NCBI GenBank assembly: GCA_026710565.1
Contig: JAPOQV010000419.1
Coordinates: 1 to 51,689 of the forward strand
Source: Spirochaetaceae bacterium
GTDB lineage: Bacteria > Spirochaetota > Spirochaetia > SZUA-6 > Bin103
DNA length: 51,689 nucleotides
Reading direction: 5' to 3'
Shown: positions 15,957-25,851 of the stretch, in pieces
How the letters are laid out: each line of letters begins with the position of its first letter
Numbering within the stretch: position 1 is the first letter of the stretch
Notes under the pieces: generated by a model
Seen by the model: the letters and a program-made list of their open reading frames with translations, nothing else
Database searches by the model: none
Told to the model about the DNA's origin: nothing
Made by a program: the position numbers and the translations under genes

Positions 15957-18900
15957 GCGACGCTATCGGGGCGCTGGCGGCGATGCGCTGGCGCTCGATC
16001 GGCCCGTACCGCGGCGGCCGCGTGGTTGCCGTCGCCGGCGACCCCGTCGAGCCGCTGGTGTTCTACTTCGGCGCCTGCGCCGGCGGCGTCTGGAAGACCA
16101 CCGACGCCGGACGGTTCTGGCGCAACGGCTCCGACGGCTACTTCCGCACCGGCTCGGTCGGCGCCATCGCCGTGGCCCCGTCCGCGCACCGCACGGTGTA
16201 CGCCGGCATGGGCGAGACGCAGATCCGGATCGACGTCACGCACGGCGACGGCGTCTACCGCAGCGGCGACGGCGGCGAGTCGTGGCGCCACCTGGGCCTT
16301 GCGGCCACGCGCCACATCAGCCGCATCCGGGTTCACCCTCAGGACCCCGACACCGTGTACGTGGCCGCGCTCGGCCGCGCCTTCGGCCGCAACCCGGAGC
16401 GCGGCGTGTTCCGCTCCACCGACGGCGGCGACACCTGGGAGCGGGTGCTCCATCGCGGCGAGTCGGCCGGCGCCGGCGACCTCTCCATGGACCCGACCCG
16501 CCCGCACGTGCTGTTCGCGGCGCTCTGGCAGACGATCCGCAAGCCCTGGACCGTCAGGAGCGGCGGGCCGGACTCCGGCATCTTCCGCTCCACCGACGGC
16601 GGCACCACCTGGCAGGAGCTGACCGGCCGGCCCGGACTGCCGCGCGGCATCCTGGGCCGCGTCGGCATCGCCGCCTCGCCGGCGCGGGCAGGCCGCGTCT
16701 GGGCGCTGATCGAAGCGGCGGAAGGCGGGCTGTACCGCTCCGACGACGACGGCGAGTCGTGGCAGATGGTCACGGACGACACGGAGCTGCGAGAGAAGCC
16801 CTTCTACTTCACCCACGTGTACGCCCACCCCACCGACCCCGAGCAGGTCTGGTCGCTCTGCAAGAAGGTGTACCGCTCCACCGACGGCGGCCACACCTTC
16901 GAGGTGGTCTCCTCGCCCCATCACGATGACCACGACCTGTGGATCGACCCCGCCAACCCGATGCGGATGATCGAGGGCAACGACGGCGGCGCAACCGTCA
17001 GCCTGGACGGCGGCGAGACCTGGAGCAGCATCTACAACCAGCCGACCGCGCAGTACTACCGGATGGAGGTGGACAACCGTTTCCCCTACCGGGTGTACGC
17101 AACGCAGCAGGACTCCAGCGCCGTCAGCGTGCCGTCCGACAGCACCTACGGCGCGATCCGCTGGGCGGACTGCTACACCACCGGCAGCGCCGAAAGCGGC
17201 CACATCGCCGTCAAGCGCGACGATCCCGACGTCGTCTACGCCGGCGCCACCGGGAGCTCCCCCGGCGGGCCGGGCAGCCTCATGCGCTACGACCACCGCA
17301 GCGGCCAGGTGCGGCTGATCTCGCCCGTGCCCGGGATGGACGGGTCGAGCCCGCCGTCCGAGTGGCCGGCCCGCTTCAACTGGACCTTTCCCGTGCTGTC
17401 CTCCCGCCACGACCCGCAGGTGCTGCTGACCGCCGGCAACGTGGTGTTCCGCTCGACGGACGAGGGCGGAAGCTGGGAGCCGATCAGCCCCGACCTCACC
17501 CGCGACGACCCGGACCGCACCGTCGCCTCCGGCGGTCCGATCACCGGCGAGGGCCCCTCGGATGTCTACTGCACGATCATCGCGCTGGCCGAGTCGCTGG
17601 AGCGCCCGCGGGAGATCTGGGCCGGCTCCGACGACGGCCGCGTGCACGGCACCCGCGACGGCGGCGGGAGCTGGCAGGAGGTGACGCCGGCCGACCTGCC
17701 CGAGTGGTCTTCCGTCCTCTGCCTGGAGCCCTCACCGCACGACCCCGACCGCTGGTACCTGGCCGCCACGCGCTACCGGCTGGACGACACGCGGCCGATG
17801 CTGTACCGCACCGACGACGGCGGTGACTCGTGGCAGTCGATCACCGGCGACCTGCCCGCGGACGACTTCACCCGCGTGATTCGCTGCGACCCGGAGCGCC
17901 CGGGCCTGCTGTACTGCGGTACGGAGACCGGCGCGTACGCCTCGCTCGACGACGGCGGCTCGTGGACCCGGATGAACGACGCGACCGAGCGCTGGAGCCG
18001 GCTGCCCGCCGTCCCCGTGTACGACCTGCGCGTCCACCAGGGCGATCTGGTGGCGGCCACGCACGGCCGCTCCTTCTGGATCCTCGACGATCTGACCCCC
18101 CTGCGGCGCGCAAGCGCCTGGTCCGTGCCGTCACTGGTCCCGCCGCGCCCCACGGTGCGCACGCTGCCGCAGGTCGGCTGGGATCCCTGGGCCGGCCCGC
18201 AGAAGACGTACCAGATCGGGTCGCTGGGCGTGGAGGCCACCTTCGTCGAGCACGAGCGCGCCGGCGACGGCCGCCGCGAGTTCCTGGACGCCGGGAGCCC
18301 GCGCCCGCGGGGAGCGCTGATCTACTACTGGCTGCCGGAAGGCTGCCGGTCGGCCGCGCTCCGCATCGTCGACCCGAGCGGGCGCATGGTCCGCCGGTTC
18401 GCGAGCGACGGTGCGGACCCGACCGCCGGCGACCTCCTCTGCGCCGCCGGCCTCAACCGCCTGATCTGGGACCTCACCTACAGCCCGTACGCGGCCTCGC
18501 CACATGCGGAAAACCCGCTCGATACCGGCGTGGCGCCGCTGGCCGCCCCCGGCGAGTACCGCATCGAGCTGGCTGCCGACGAGAGCAGCGACGCCACCAG
18601 CGTGCACGTGACGTCCGACCCGCGGGTCGGCGCCGACCCCCGTGACCTCCGGGAACAGACCGAGCTCCTGATCCGGATCCGCGCCGCGATCGCGGACGTG
18701 ATGGGCGCCCTGGCGACGATCGAACGCCGCCGTGAGCAGGAGCGTCCGCCTACCGAATCTCTCGACGAGATCGAGCGCGTCCTGCACCGGGTGGTGCCGC
18801 CCGGCGACCTGGCGCGCAACCACGTGGGCGGCGTGCTCGAAGGCATGGCCAGCCTGGCGCCCGTCGTCGCCAGCGCCGACGCCGCACCGACCCGGCAGGC

Positions 18901-18976
18901 GATAGAGGCATTCAACCGCTGGCACGCACAAGGAAAAGCAGCCCTTGCAAGCCTCGACAAGGTGTTAACGGACTGA
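15953..18976 (+). CDS. BNR/sortilin-like beta-propeller protein (glycosyl-hydrolase-like)
   Basis: A 1007-residue protein with many BNR or Asp-box repeats such as VYRSGDGGESW, VFRSTDGGDTW, IFRSTDGGTTW, LYRSDDDGESW and LYRTDDGGDSW, spanning residues ~30-700 as one or two VPS10-like propellers. A C-terminal region (~760-1007) has beta-rich and then helical segments. The usual annotation is glycosyl hydrolase or sortilin-like exo-sialidase fold, but no catalytic residues are assigned. Most relatives are secreted, yet no signal peptide is visible after the TTG start at 15953. That start overlaps the aldolase stop (TTGA). Confidence 0.8.
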   Translation: MSDAIGALAAMRWRSIGPYRGGRVVAVAGDPVEPLVFYFGACAGGVWKTTDAGRFWRNGSDGYFRTGSVGAIAVAPSAHRTVYAGMGETQIRIDVTHGDGVYRSGDGGESWRHLGLAATRHISRIRVHPQDPDTVYVAALGRAFGRNPERGVFRSTDGGDTWERVLHRGESAGAGDLSMDPTRPHVLFAALWQTIRKPWTVRSGGPDSGIFRSTDGGTTWQELTGRPGLPRGILGRVGIAASPARAGRVWALIEAAEGGLYRSDDDGESWQMVTDDTELREKPFYFTHVYAHPTDPEQVWSLCKKVYRSTDGGHTFEVVSSPHHDDHDLWIDPANPMRMIEGNDGGATVSLDGGETWSSIYNQPTAQYYRMEVDNRFPYRVYATQQDSSAVSVPSDSTYGAIRWADCYTTGSAESGHIAVKRDDPDVVYAGATGSSPGGPGSLMRYDHRSGQVRLISPVPGMDGSSPPSEWPARFNWTFPVLSSRHDPQVLLTAGNVVFRSTDEGGSWEPISPDLTRDDPDRTVASGGPITGEGPSDVYCTIIALAESLERPREIWAGSDDGRVHGTRDGGGSWQEVTPADLPEWSSVLCLEPSPHDPDRWYLAATRYRLDDTRPMLYRTDDGGDSWQSITGDLPADDFTRVIRCDPERPGLLYCGTETGAYASLDDGGSWTRMNDATERWSRLPAVPVYDLRVHQGDLVAATHGRSFWILDDLTPLRRASAWSVPSLVPPRPTVRTLPQVGWDPWAGPQKTYQIGSLGVEATFVEHERAGDGRREFLDAGSPRPRGALIYYWLPEGCRSAALRIVDPSGRMVRRFASDGADPTAGDLLCAAGLNRLIWDLTYSPYAASPHAENPLDTGVAPLAAPGEYRIELAADESSDATSVHVTSDPRVGADPRDLREQTELLIRIRAAIADVMGALATIERRREQERPPTESLDEIERVLHRVVPPGDLARNHVGGVLEGMASLAPVVASADAAPTRQAIEAFNRWHAQGKAALASLDKVLTD

Positions 18977-19021
18977 TCGAAAAACAGCGTCGCTACCGCT
19001 GGCCGCCTGCGACGGGGCCGG

Positions 19022-19414
19022 TCACTCCACCAGCGAGAGTTGCGGCAGATGGTCGAAGTGTCTGTCGCGGGAATAGAGGTACAGGCCGTGCTCCATCACG
19101 AGCGAGGCGATCCAGAGGTCGTTCACGGGGATGGGCGTTCCCTGCTTTCTGAGCTGCGCAAAGAGCTGCGCATACTGCCGGGTGGTGTCGTCGCTCGCAT
19201 ACAGCACGCCCACGCGCGGACGGTTGAGGAATCGCTGGAGAACGCGCTCGTTGTCGCCGGCCTTGCTGCCGCAACGGAACCCGGCGCGTAGCTCCGCCAG
19301 CGTCACGAACGGCAAGAAGATCCGCTCGGCCAACTGAACGTGGCCCAACACGACGGGGTCGCCGGCGCAGAAGTCGCGGTAGCGGTTGGTGTCCAGCGCG
19401 ATCTTCAGCGCCAC
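19022..19414 (-). CDS. vapC: PIN-domain ribonuclease toxin (VapC family)
   Basis: A 130-residue PIN protein with the acidic metal-binding set intact: ALDTNRYRDF (first Asp), TLAELRAGF (Glu), and VNDLWIASLVMEHG followed by SRDRHFDHLPQL (last Asp residues). It is expected to cleave RNA when freed from its antitoxin. The GTG at 19414 lies inside the end of the antitoxin gene (10-base overlap), the standard order of antitoxin then toxin. No disruption seen. Confidence 0.85.
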   Translation of the reverse strand: MALKIALDTNRYRDFCAGDPVVLGHVQLAERIFLPFVTLAELRAGFRCGSKAGDNERVLQRFLNRPRVGVLYASDDTTRQYAQLFAQLRKQGTPIPVNDLWIASLVMEHGLYLYSRDRHFDHLPQLSLVE

Positions 19415-19656
19415 AGCTCCGGGTCCACCTGGTCCATGGCCTCGATGGCCTGGTCGAATTCCGGATCGTCCACCCACGTGCCGGCAAGGTCGTCGAGATC
19501 ATGATGGCGGTGCTCTTCTTCCGCCAGTCCCAGTCCGCGCTCCAGGGCGCGCAACGTCATCTCATTCAGGCTCCGCTGCTCTTCGCGCGCCTGCCTGCGC
19601 AGTTCCCGGTCCAGCCGCTCCGGCACCCGCCTGATCGTGTATTGGGTTTGCGTCAT
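19405..19656 (-). CDS. vapB: Antitoxin partner of the PIN toxin (RHH/Arc-like)
   Basis: An 83-residue antitoxin. The N-terminus reads TIRRVPERLDRELRRQARE, then RSLNEMTLRALERGL, a ribbon-helix-helix pattern. The C-terminal arm, DLDDLAGTWVDDPEFDQAIEAM, is acidic and likely binds the toxin. The ATG at 19656 gives the natural N-terminus. A two-box palindrome lies directly upstream, which implies autorepression. Confidence 0.8.
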   Translation of the reverse strand: MTQTQYTIRRVPERLDRELRRQAREEQRSLNEMTLRALERGLGLAEEEHRHHDLDDLAGTWVDDPEFDQAIEAMDQVDPELWR

Positions 19657-19658
19657 GG

Positions 19659-19688
19659 TGCATGCAGAGTAGGCATTCCCTGCATGCA
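19659..19688. promoter_or_regulatory. Two-box operator upstream of the vapBC-like pair
   Basis: TGCATGCAG (19659-19667) and CTGCATGCA (19680-19688) form a perfect 9-base inverted repeat over a 12-base spacer. Each arm also contains the self-palindrome TGCATGCA, with centres 21 bases apart, two helical turns. It begins three bases from the antitoxin start codon, where RHH antitoxins bind as paired dimers. Confidence 0.65.
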
Positions 19689-19807
19689 CTGCAAGTCCCG
19701 AACAGGCCGCAACGAGCTACCTCTGCGCACGCCGTCGGGACGTTGCGCGGAACTCCCGCGTCTAGCAAGATACGCACCCGCGCCGCGGGTCCGCCGAGCC
19801 TCCAGAC

Positions 19808-21790
19808 ATGTCCAAAGCCCCCTGCTACGTCACCACACCCATCTACTACGTGAACGACCAGCCGCACGTCGGTCACGCCTACACGACCGTCACCACCGAC
19901 TTCCTGGCGCGCTGGCACCGCTCGGACGGCCACGAGACCTACTTCCTGACCGGCACCGACGAGCACGGCGAGAAGGTCAACAACGCCGCTGCCGAGGCCG
20001 GCCAGGACACGCAGGCGTTCGTCGACCGGGTCAGCGGACGCTTCCGCGACGCGTGGCAGGCCCTCGACATCTCCCACGACGACTACATCCGCACCACCGA
20101 GGAGCGCCACAAGCGGGTGGTGCGCGCGATCCTGCAGCGTGTCCACGACGCGGGAGACGTCTACTTCGGCGAGTACGAGGGACTGTACTCGGTCGGTCAG
20201 GAGCGCTACGTGGGCGAGGACGAGCTGGTCGACGGCAAGCTGCCGGAGGATCGCGACCCGCCGATCCTGCGCCGCGAGGGCAACTGGTTCTTCCGCATGG
20301 AGAAGTACCAGGAGTGGCTGCGCGAGTACCTGGAGGCCAACCCCGGATGGATCCATCCGGCCGGCTACCGCTCGGAGATGCTCGGGCTGCTGCGCGAACC
20401 GGTCGGCGACCTGTCGATCTCCCGCCCGCGCGAACGGCTGCCGTGGGGGATCGGCCTGCCCTGGGACGATTCACACGTCGCCTACGTCTGGTTCGATGCG
20501 CTGATCAACTATGTCTCCGCGCTCGGCTATCCCGACGATCCCCGCTACCACACCTTCTGGCCGCGCACGTGGCACCTGATCGGCAAGGACATCCTGCGCC
20601 AGCACGCCATGTTCTGGCCGACCATGCTCAAGGCGGCCGGCCTCCCGCTGCCGGAGCGCATCCTGGTCGGCGGCTACCTGTCCGGGTCCGACGGCCGCAA
20701 GATGAGCAAGTCGCTCGGGAACGTGCTGGACCCGTTCGAGCTGGCCGACCGCTACGGGACCGACGCCGTCCGCTACTACCTGCTGCGCATCCTTCCCTAC
20801 GGCAACGACGGCAACGCCGGCGAGGACGGGCTGGTGGAGCGCTACAACGCCGACCTGGCCAACGATCTGGGCAACCTGATGTCGCGGACCCTCACCCTGG
20901 TCAACCGCCACCTGGGCGGCACCATCGGCGCGCCGCAGCCGGGGCCGGCCGAGCGCGAGGTGCAGGAGCACGCCGACGGGCTGGCCGACGCGGTGCGTGG
21001 GCTGATAGCGGGCATACGCCTCAACGGCGCGCTGGAGGAGATCCTGCAGTTCGTGCGCCGGCTCAACCGCTACGTCAACGACCAGCAGCCGTGGGCTCTC
21101 GCCAAGGATCCGCAAGCCCGCGAACGCCTGAACACCGTGCTCCACACCGCGGTGGAGGGCCTGCGCATCGCCGCGGTGCTGCTGGAACCGGCCATGCCGG
21201 CGAAGTGCGCGACCCTGCTGTCCGCCCTGGGCGTGCAGGCGCGGAGCGTCCGTGACGGAGCGCGCTGGGGGCTTACGCCGCCCGGCACCGTGATCGCCTC
21301 CGATCCCCCGATCCTCTTCCCCCGGATCGACACCGGCAAGCAACCGCGGGCCGATAAACAACCGCGGCCAGGCAAACAGCCGAAGACACCGAAACTCGCG
21401 GCAGAGCCGCCGAAGACCAGGCACAAGCCCGAGGTGCACAAGGAGCCCGAGGTGAGCGACGACAACCTGATCACGTTCGACGAGTTCGGCCGCGTCGACC
21501 TGCGCGTTGCCGAGGTGCTGACCGCCGAGCGCGTCCCGAAGACCGACCGGCTGCTGCAGCTCGGCGTCCGCATCGGCGATGAGGAGCGCACCATCGTCGC
21601 CGGCGTCGCCGCCTGGTACGAGCCCGAGCAGATGGTCGGCCGCAAGATCGTCGTGGTCGCCAACCTGAAGCCGGCGAAGCTGCGCGGCATCGAGTCGCAG
21701 GGCATGCTGCTGGCGGCCGAGGACGACGCCGGCAACCTGGCCCTGGTGGAGGTTCCAGGCGACACCGCCAGCGGCGCCAGGGTGAAGTGA
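19808..21790 (+). CDS. metG: Methionyl-tRNA synthetase
   Basis: A 660-residue class I synthetase. The HIGH motif is HVGH in DQPHVGHAYTT, KMSKS is at 298-302 in GRKMSKSLGN, and WHLIGKDILRQHA lies between them. The knuckle region YSVGQERYVGEDEL has none of the usual zinc cysteines. The C-terminal EMAP/tRNA-binding domain begins ITFDEFGRVDLRVAEV and includes NLKPAKLRGIESQGMLL. A linker rich in K, P and Q (residues ~508-550) separates it from the helical domain. The ATG at 19808 gives the family N-terminus (YVTTPIYYVND). Two bases separate it from the next gene. Confidence 0.97.
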   Translation: MSKAPCYVTTPIYYVNDQPHVGHAYTTVTTDFLARWHRSDGHETYFLTGTDEHGEKVNNAAAEAGQDTQAFVDRVSGRFRDAWQALDISHDDYIRTTEERHKRVVRAILQRVHDAGDVYFGEYEGLYSVGQERYVGEDELVDGKLPEDRDPPILRREGNWFFRMEKYQEWLREYLEANPGWIHPAGYRSEMLGLLREPVGDLSISRPRERLPWGIGLPWDDSHVAYVWFDALINYVSALGYPDDPRYHTFWPRTWHLIGKDILRQHAMFWPTMLKAAGLPLPERILVGGYLSGSDGRKMSKSLGNVLDPFELADRYGTDAVRYYLLRILPYGNDGNAGEDGLVERYNADLANDLGNLMSRTLTLVNRHLGGTIGAPQPGPAEREVQEHADGLADAVRGLIAGIRLNGALEEILQFVRRLNRYVNDQQPWALAKDPQARERLNTVLHTAVEGLRIAAVLLEPAMPAKCATLLSALGVQARSVRDGARWGLTPPGTVIASDPPILFPRIDTGKQPRADKQPRPGKQPKTPKLAAEPPKTRHKPEVHKEPEVSDDNLITFDEFGRVDLRVAEVLTAERVPKTDRLLQLGVRIGDEERTIVAGVAAWYEPEQMVGRKIVVVANLKPAKLRGIESQGMLLAAEDDAGNLALVEVPGDTASGARVK

Positions 21791-21792
21791 CC

Positions 21793-22950
21793 ATGAGCCG
21801 CAAGATCCGCATGGGCATGGTCGGCGGCGGACGCGACGCCTTCATCGGCGCCGTGCACCGCATGGCGGCCGCGCTCGACGGCCACATCGAGCTGGTCTGC
21901 GGGGCGTTCTCCAGCGATCCGGACAAGTCGCGCGCATCCGGCGCCGACCTCTACCTGCCGGCCGACCGCGTGTACGGCACCTACCCGGAGATGATGGAGC
22001 GGGAGGCCGCGCTGCCGGCCGGCGAGCGCATGGACTTCGTCTCCATCGTCACGCCCAACAACGTCCACTTCCCGGCCGCCAAGGCCGCGCTGGAGGCCGG
22101 CTTCCACGTCATGAGCGACAAGCCCATGACCTACGACCTCGACGAGGCGCTGGCGCTGCGCGAGCTGGTCCGGTCCACGGGCCTGCAGTACGGGCTCACC
22201 CACAACTACACCGGCTACCCGATGGTCAAGGAGGCGCGGCGCCTGGTCCGCGACGGCTCCATCGGCCGGATCCGCAAGGTCGTGGTCGAGTACCCGCAGG
22301 GGTGGCTGGCCAGGCTCGAAGAGGCGACCGGCATGAAACAGGCCGCGTGGCGGACCGATCCCGCGCAGGCCGGCATCAGCTCCTGCATCGGCGACATCGG
22401 CACCCACGCCGAGAACCTGATGGAGCACATCACCGGGCTGTCGATCACGGAGCTGTGCGCCGACCTGACCACGTTCGTCCACAGGCGCAAGCTGGAGGAC
22501 GACGGCAGCGTGCTGGTGCGCCTGCAGCAGGGCGCGAAGGGGGTCCTGTACGCCAGCCAGGTCTCCGCGGGCGAGGAGAACGCGCTGGCCATCCGCATCT
22601 ACGGCGAGCACGGCGGCCTGGAGTGGCACCAGATGGAGCCCAACACCCTGATCGTGAAGTGGGCGGACCGCCACCGCGAGGTGCGGCGCACCGGCGTGGG
22701 CGAGCTGTCCGAGGCGGCCGGCGCCCACACCCGCCTGCCCCCGGGCCACCCGGAGGGCTATATCGAGGCGTTCGCCAACCTGTACCGCAACTACGCCCTG
22801 ACCCTGCAGGCTCGCCTGGAGGGCACGGAGCCGCCCGACGGTCTCGATTTCCCCACGGTCGACGACGGGGTGCGCGGCATGGCGTTCATCACCGCCTGCG
22901 TCGCCAGCTCCGCGAGCGACCAGAAGTGGTATCCGCTGGAGGAGAAGTAG
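21793..22950 (+). CDS. Gfo/Idh/MocA family oxidoreductase
   Basis: About 385 residues. The glycine motif is [13 protein letters not shown], the substrate loop is [14 protein letters not shown], and [11 protein letters not shown] is a family segment; a long C-terminal sheet domain follows. The ATG at 21793 is chosen over a GTG at 21787 that overlaps the metG stop. It starts two bases after metG and runs into the epimerase gene with a one-base gap, so the three are probably one transcript. Probable role: oxidation of a sugar or inositol derivative. Confidence 0.85.
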   Translation: MSRKIRMGMVGGGRDAFIGAVHRMAAALDGHIELVCGAFSSDPDKSRASGADLYLPADRVYGTYPEMMEREAALPAGERMDFVSIVTPNNVHFPAAKAALEAGFHVMSDKPMTYDLDEALALRELVRSTGLQYGLTHNYTGYPMVKEARRLVRDGSIGRIRKVVVEYPQGWLARLEEATGMKQAAWRTDPAQAGISSCIGDIGTHAENLMEHITGLSITELCADLTTFVHRRKLEDDGSVLVRLQQGAKGVLYASQVSAGEENALAIRIYGEHGGLEWHQMEPNTLIVKWADRHREVRRTGVGELSEAAGAHTRLPPGHPEGYIEAFANLYRNYALTLQARLEGTEPPDGLDFPTVDDGVRGMAFITACVASSASDQKWYPLEEK

Positions 22951-22951
22951 C

Positions 22952-23956
22952 ATGGGACGACCCGTTACGCTGTTCACCGGCCAATGGGCCGACCTGCCGC
23001 TGGAGGATCTGGCCGCCAAGGCTGCGGCGTGGGGCTTCGACGGTCTGGAGCTGGCCTGCTGGGGCGACCACTTCGAGGTGGACAAGGCGCTCGCGGACAC
23101 GGGTTACGTGGCCGCCAGGCGCGAGCTGCTCGACCGGCACGGCCTCAGGTGCTTCGCCATCAGCAACCACCTGGTCGGCCAGTGCGTGTGCGACTTCCCC
23201 ATCGACGCCCGCCACCAGGCCATGCTGCCGCCCGAGATCTGGGGCGACGGGGATCCCGAGGGGGTCAGGCAGCGCTCCGCGGAACGGATGAAGGAAACCG
23301 CCCGCGCCGCCGCCGCGTTCGGGGTGGACACGGTCGCCGGCTTCACGGGCTCCAAGACCTGGTACGCCGTCGCCGGATTTCCGCCGGCGGTCGACGGCAT
23401 GATCGACGACGGCTACCAGGACTTCGCCGACCGCTGGAATCCGATCCTGGACGTCTACGACGCGGAGGGCGTGCGCTTCGCGCTGGAGGTGCACCCGTCG
23501 GAGATCGCCTACGACTACTGGACCACGCAGCGCACCCTGGAGGCGGTCGACCGCCGGCCCGCCTTCGGGATCAACTTCGATCCCAGCCACCTGGTGTGGC
23601 AGATGGTCGACCCGGAGCAGTTCGTCCTGGACTTCGCCGACCGCATCTACCACGCCCACGTCAAGGAATCGAAGCTCAACCACAACGGCCGCAACGGTGC
23701 CCTCGCGTCGCACCTGCCGTTCGGGAGCCTGCGCCGCGGCTGGGACTTCGTGTCGCCGGGACGCGGCGACGTGCCGTTCGAGCGGGTGTTCCGCGCCCTG
23801 AACGCGATCGGCTACCAGGGCCCGCTGTCCATCGAGTGGGAGGACTCCGGCATGGATCGCGAGCAGGGGGCGCAGGAGGCGCTCGCCTTCACGCGCCGCA
23901 CCGACCTGTCCGCCTCCGCGATCGCCTTCGACGCGGCGTTCAGCCAACAGGACTGA
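22952..23956 (+). CDS. Sugar phosphate isomerase/epimerase (AP-endonuclease-2-like TIM barrel)
   Basis: A 334-residue xylose-isomerase-like TIM barrel. It opens [20 protein letters not shown], and WGFDGLEL is the first barrel strand. Metal-binding residues are expected in [31 protein letters not shown] and [11 protein letters not shown]. It sits between two Gfo/Idh genes, a common arrangement for degradation of inositols, amino sugars or 3-keto-glycosides. Confidence 0.85.
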   Translation: MGRPVTLFTGQWADLPLEDLAAKAAAWGFDGLELACWGDHFEVDKALADTGYVAARRELLDRHGLRCFAISNHLVGQCVCDFPIDARHQAMLPPEIWGDGDPEGVRQRSAERMKETARAAAAFGVDTVAGFTGSKTWYAVAGFPPAVDGMIDDGYQDFADRWNPILDVYDAEGVRFALEVHPSEIAYDYWTTQRTLEAVDRRPAFGINFDPSHLVWQMVDPEQFVLDFADRIYHAHVKESKLNHNGRNGALASHLPFGSLRRGWDFVSPGRGDVPFERVFRALNAIGYQGPLSIEWEDSGMDREQGAQEALAFTRRTDLSASAIAFDAAFSQQD

Positions 23957-23972
23957 GGCAGGAGCGCCCGAC

Positions 23973-25271
23973 ATGAAGCGAACACGCTACGCACAGGTTG
24001 GCGTGGGCGGACGCGCCCGCTCCTTCTACGAGTCGATCGCCTCCGACTACACCGACCGCGCGGAGCTGGTCGGGTTCTGCGACCTCAACCAGACCCGCAT
24101 GAACTACGCCAACCGCGTGCTGACCGGGCAGTTCGGCCACGCGCCGGTGCCCACCTACGGCGCGGACGCGTTCGACCGCATGGTGGCCGAATGCACGCCG
24201 GACGTGGTCATCGTCACCTCCATCGACCGCACCCATCACCGCTACATCGTGCGCGCCCTGGAGCTCGGCTGCGACGCCATTACCGAGAAGCCGATGACCG
24301 TGGACGCCGGCAAGTGCCAGCAGATCCTGGACACGGTCGAGCGCACCGGCAGGAACCTGCGGGTGACGTTCAACTACCGCTACTCCCCGCACGCCTCGCT
24401 GGTGCGCCAACTCCTGATGGACGGCGTCATCGGCACGGTCACCGCCGTGCACTTCGAGTGGCTGCTCGACCTCGTGCACGGCGCCGACTACTTCCGGCGC
24501 TGGCACCGCGACAAGCGCAACTCGGGCGGACTGCTCGTGCACAAGGCCACCCACCACTTCGACCTGATCAACTTCTGGCTGGCCAGCGCGCCGGAGCTGG
24601 TGATGGCGCTCGGCGACCTGCGCTTCTACGGGCACGAGAACGCCGAGGAGCGCGGCGTCACCAACTTCTACACCCGCGCCCGCGGCTCGGAGGCGGCCAG
24701 GGACGACCCGTTCGCGCTGCACCTCGACCAGAGCGAGGCGCTGACCGAGATGTACCTGAAGGCCGAGCACGAGGACGGCTACTTCCGCGACCAGAGCGTG
24801 TTCGGCGACGGCATCAGCATCGAGGACACCATGGCGCTGCTGGTCCGCTACGACTCCGGCGCATTCATGAGCTACTCGCTGACCGCCTACTCCCCCTGGG
24901 AGGGGCTGCGGATCGCGCTGACCGGCGACCGCGGCCGGCTGGAGCTGACGGTGCGGGAGTCGAGCTACGTGAACGCCCAGGGCGCGAAGTCACAGGAGGG
25001 CGCGGCAAAGGAGCGGGATCTGCGCATCTGCCCCCACTTCGCCGAGCCCTACGCGGTGGAGATCCCGGAACCCGAGGGCGGCCACGGCGGCGCCGACCCG
25101 CTGCTGGCCGCCGACCTGTTCGGGGAGCCGAAGCCGGATCCCCTGCGGCGCGCCGCGTCGCACGTCGACGGGGCGATGTCCATCCTCACCGGCATCGCCG
25201 GCAACATCTCGATGGACACCGGCAACCCCGTGCACCCGCAGAAGCTGGTGCGCTGGCCGCCGGCTACTTGA
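23973..25271 (+). CDS. Gfo/Idh/MocA family oxidoreductase
   Basis: A 432-residue member. The N-terminal motif is [15 protein letters not shown], the EKP loop is [28 protein letters not shown] follows, and [19 protein letters not shown] carries the catalytic-region histidines. The ATG is 16 bases after the epimerase stop. The last eight bases overlap the convergent cobU gene. With the upstream Gfo/Idh and epimerase it forms a catabolic trio. Confidence 0.88.
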   Translation: MKRTRYAQVGVGGRARSFYESIASDYTDRAELVGFCDLNQTRMNYANRVLTGQFGHAPVPTYGADAFDRMVAECTPDVVIVTSIDRTHHRYIVRALELGCDAITEKPMTVDAGKCQQILDTVERTGRNLRVTFNYRYSPHASLVRQLLMDGVIGTVTAVHFEWLLDLVHGADYFRRWHRDKRNSGGLLVHKATHHFDLINFWLASAPELVMALGDLRFYGHENAEERGVTNFYTRARGSEAARDDPFALHLDQSEALTEMYLKAEHEDGYFRDQSVFGDGISIEDTMALLVRYDSGAFMSYSLTAYSPWEGLRIALTGDRGRLELTVRESSYVNAQGAKSQEGAAKERDLRICPHFAEPYAVEIPEPEGGHGGADPLLAADLFGEPKPDPLRRAASHVDGAMSILTGIAGNISMDTGNPVHPQKLVRWPPAT

Positions 25272-25812
25272 TCCGGGCCGGAATGCCGGCCGTCACTGTC
25301 CAGACCGTGTCCGCGGCCGAGGCGATGCGCTGATTGGCGAGCCCGGCCAGCTCCTGGAACAGCCGGCCGTCCGAAGTGGTCGGGAACAGGCCGTGGCCGA
25401 CCTCGTTGGAGACGACCAGCACCGCGGTGGACCCGCCGGCCGCGGCGCGGACGATCGCCTCCACCTCCACGGCCACCCGCTCCGACGCCGCCGCGCGGTC
25501 CACCACGCCGTCGCGAAGCATCAGGTTGGTCACCAGCATCGTCAGGCACTCGACCAGGATCGCCGCCGGCGGCGCCGGCAGCCGGAGGCCGTCGCGGATC
25601 GCCGCCGCCACGCGCTGGGGCTCCTCCACGGTCCGCCACTCCCGCGGGCGGCGGCGGCGGTGGGCGGCGATGCGGCGGCGCACGTCGGGGTCACCGTCCA
25701 GGGCGGTGGCGATCACCAGGACGCCGCCCTCCCCCTGCTCGGCGGCCGCGCCCGCCCGCCCGCGGGCGAAGTCGCTCTTGCCGCTGAAGGTACCGCCCAG
25801 GATCAATTCCAC
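25264..25812 (-). CDS. cobU: Adenosylcobinamide kinase / guanylyltransferase
   Basis: A 182-residue P-loop protein. The Walker A motif is [14 protein letters not shown], then [13 protein letters not shown] (guanylyl-transfer region), [14 protein letters not shown] (Walker B-like), and [14 protein letters not shown] with [14 protein letters not shown] at the end, all diagnostic of CobU. It phosphorylates adenosylcobinamide and adds GMP in cobalamin assembly. The GTG at 25812 has GGGGGAG nine bases upstream. No other cobalamin genes lie in the window. Confidence 0.9.
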   Translation of the reverse strand: MELILGGTFSGKSDFARGRAGAAAEQGEGGVLVIATALDGDPDVRRRIAAHRRRRPREWRTVEEPQRVAAAIRDGLRLPAPPAAILVECLTMLVTNLMLRDGVVDRAAASERVAVEVEAIVRAAAGGSTAVLVVSNEVGHGLFPTTSDGRLFQELAGLANQRIASAADTVWTVTAGIPARIK

Positions 25813-25851
25813 GTTCGACAACTCCCCCCGTCCTTGGTATAGCTTGCGTCG

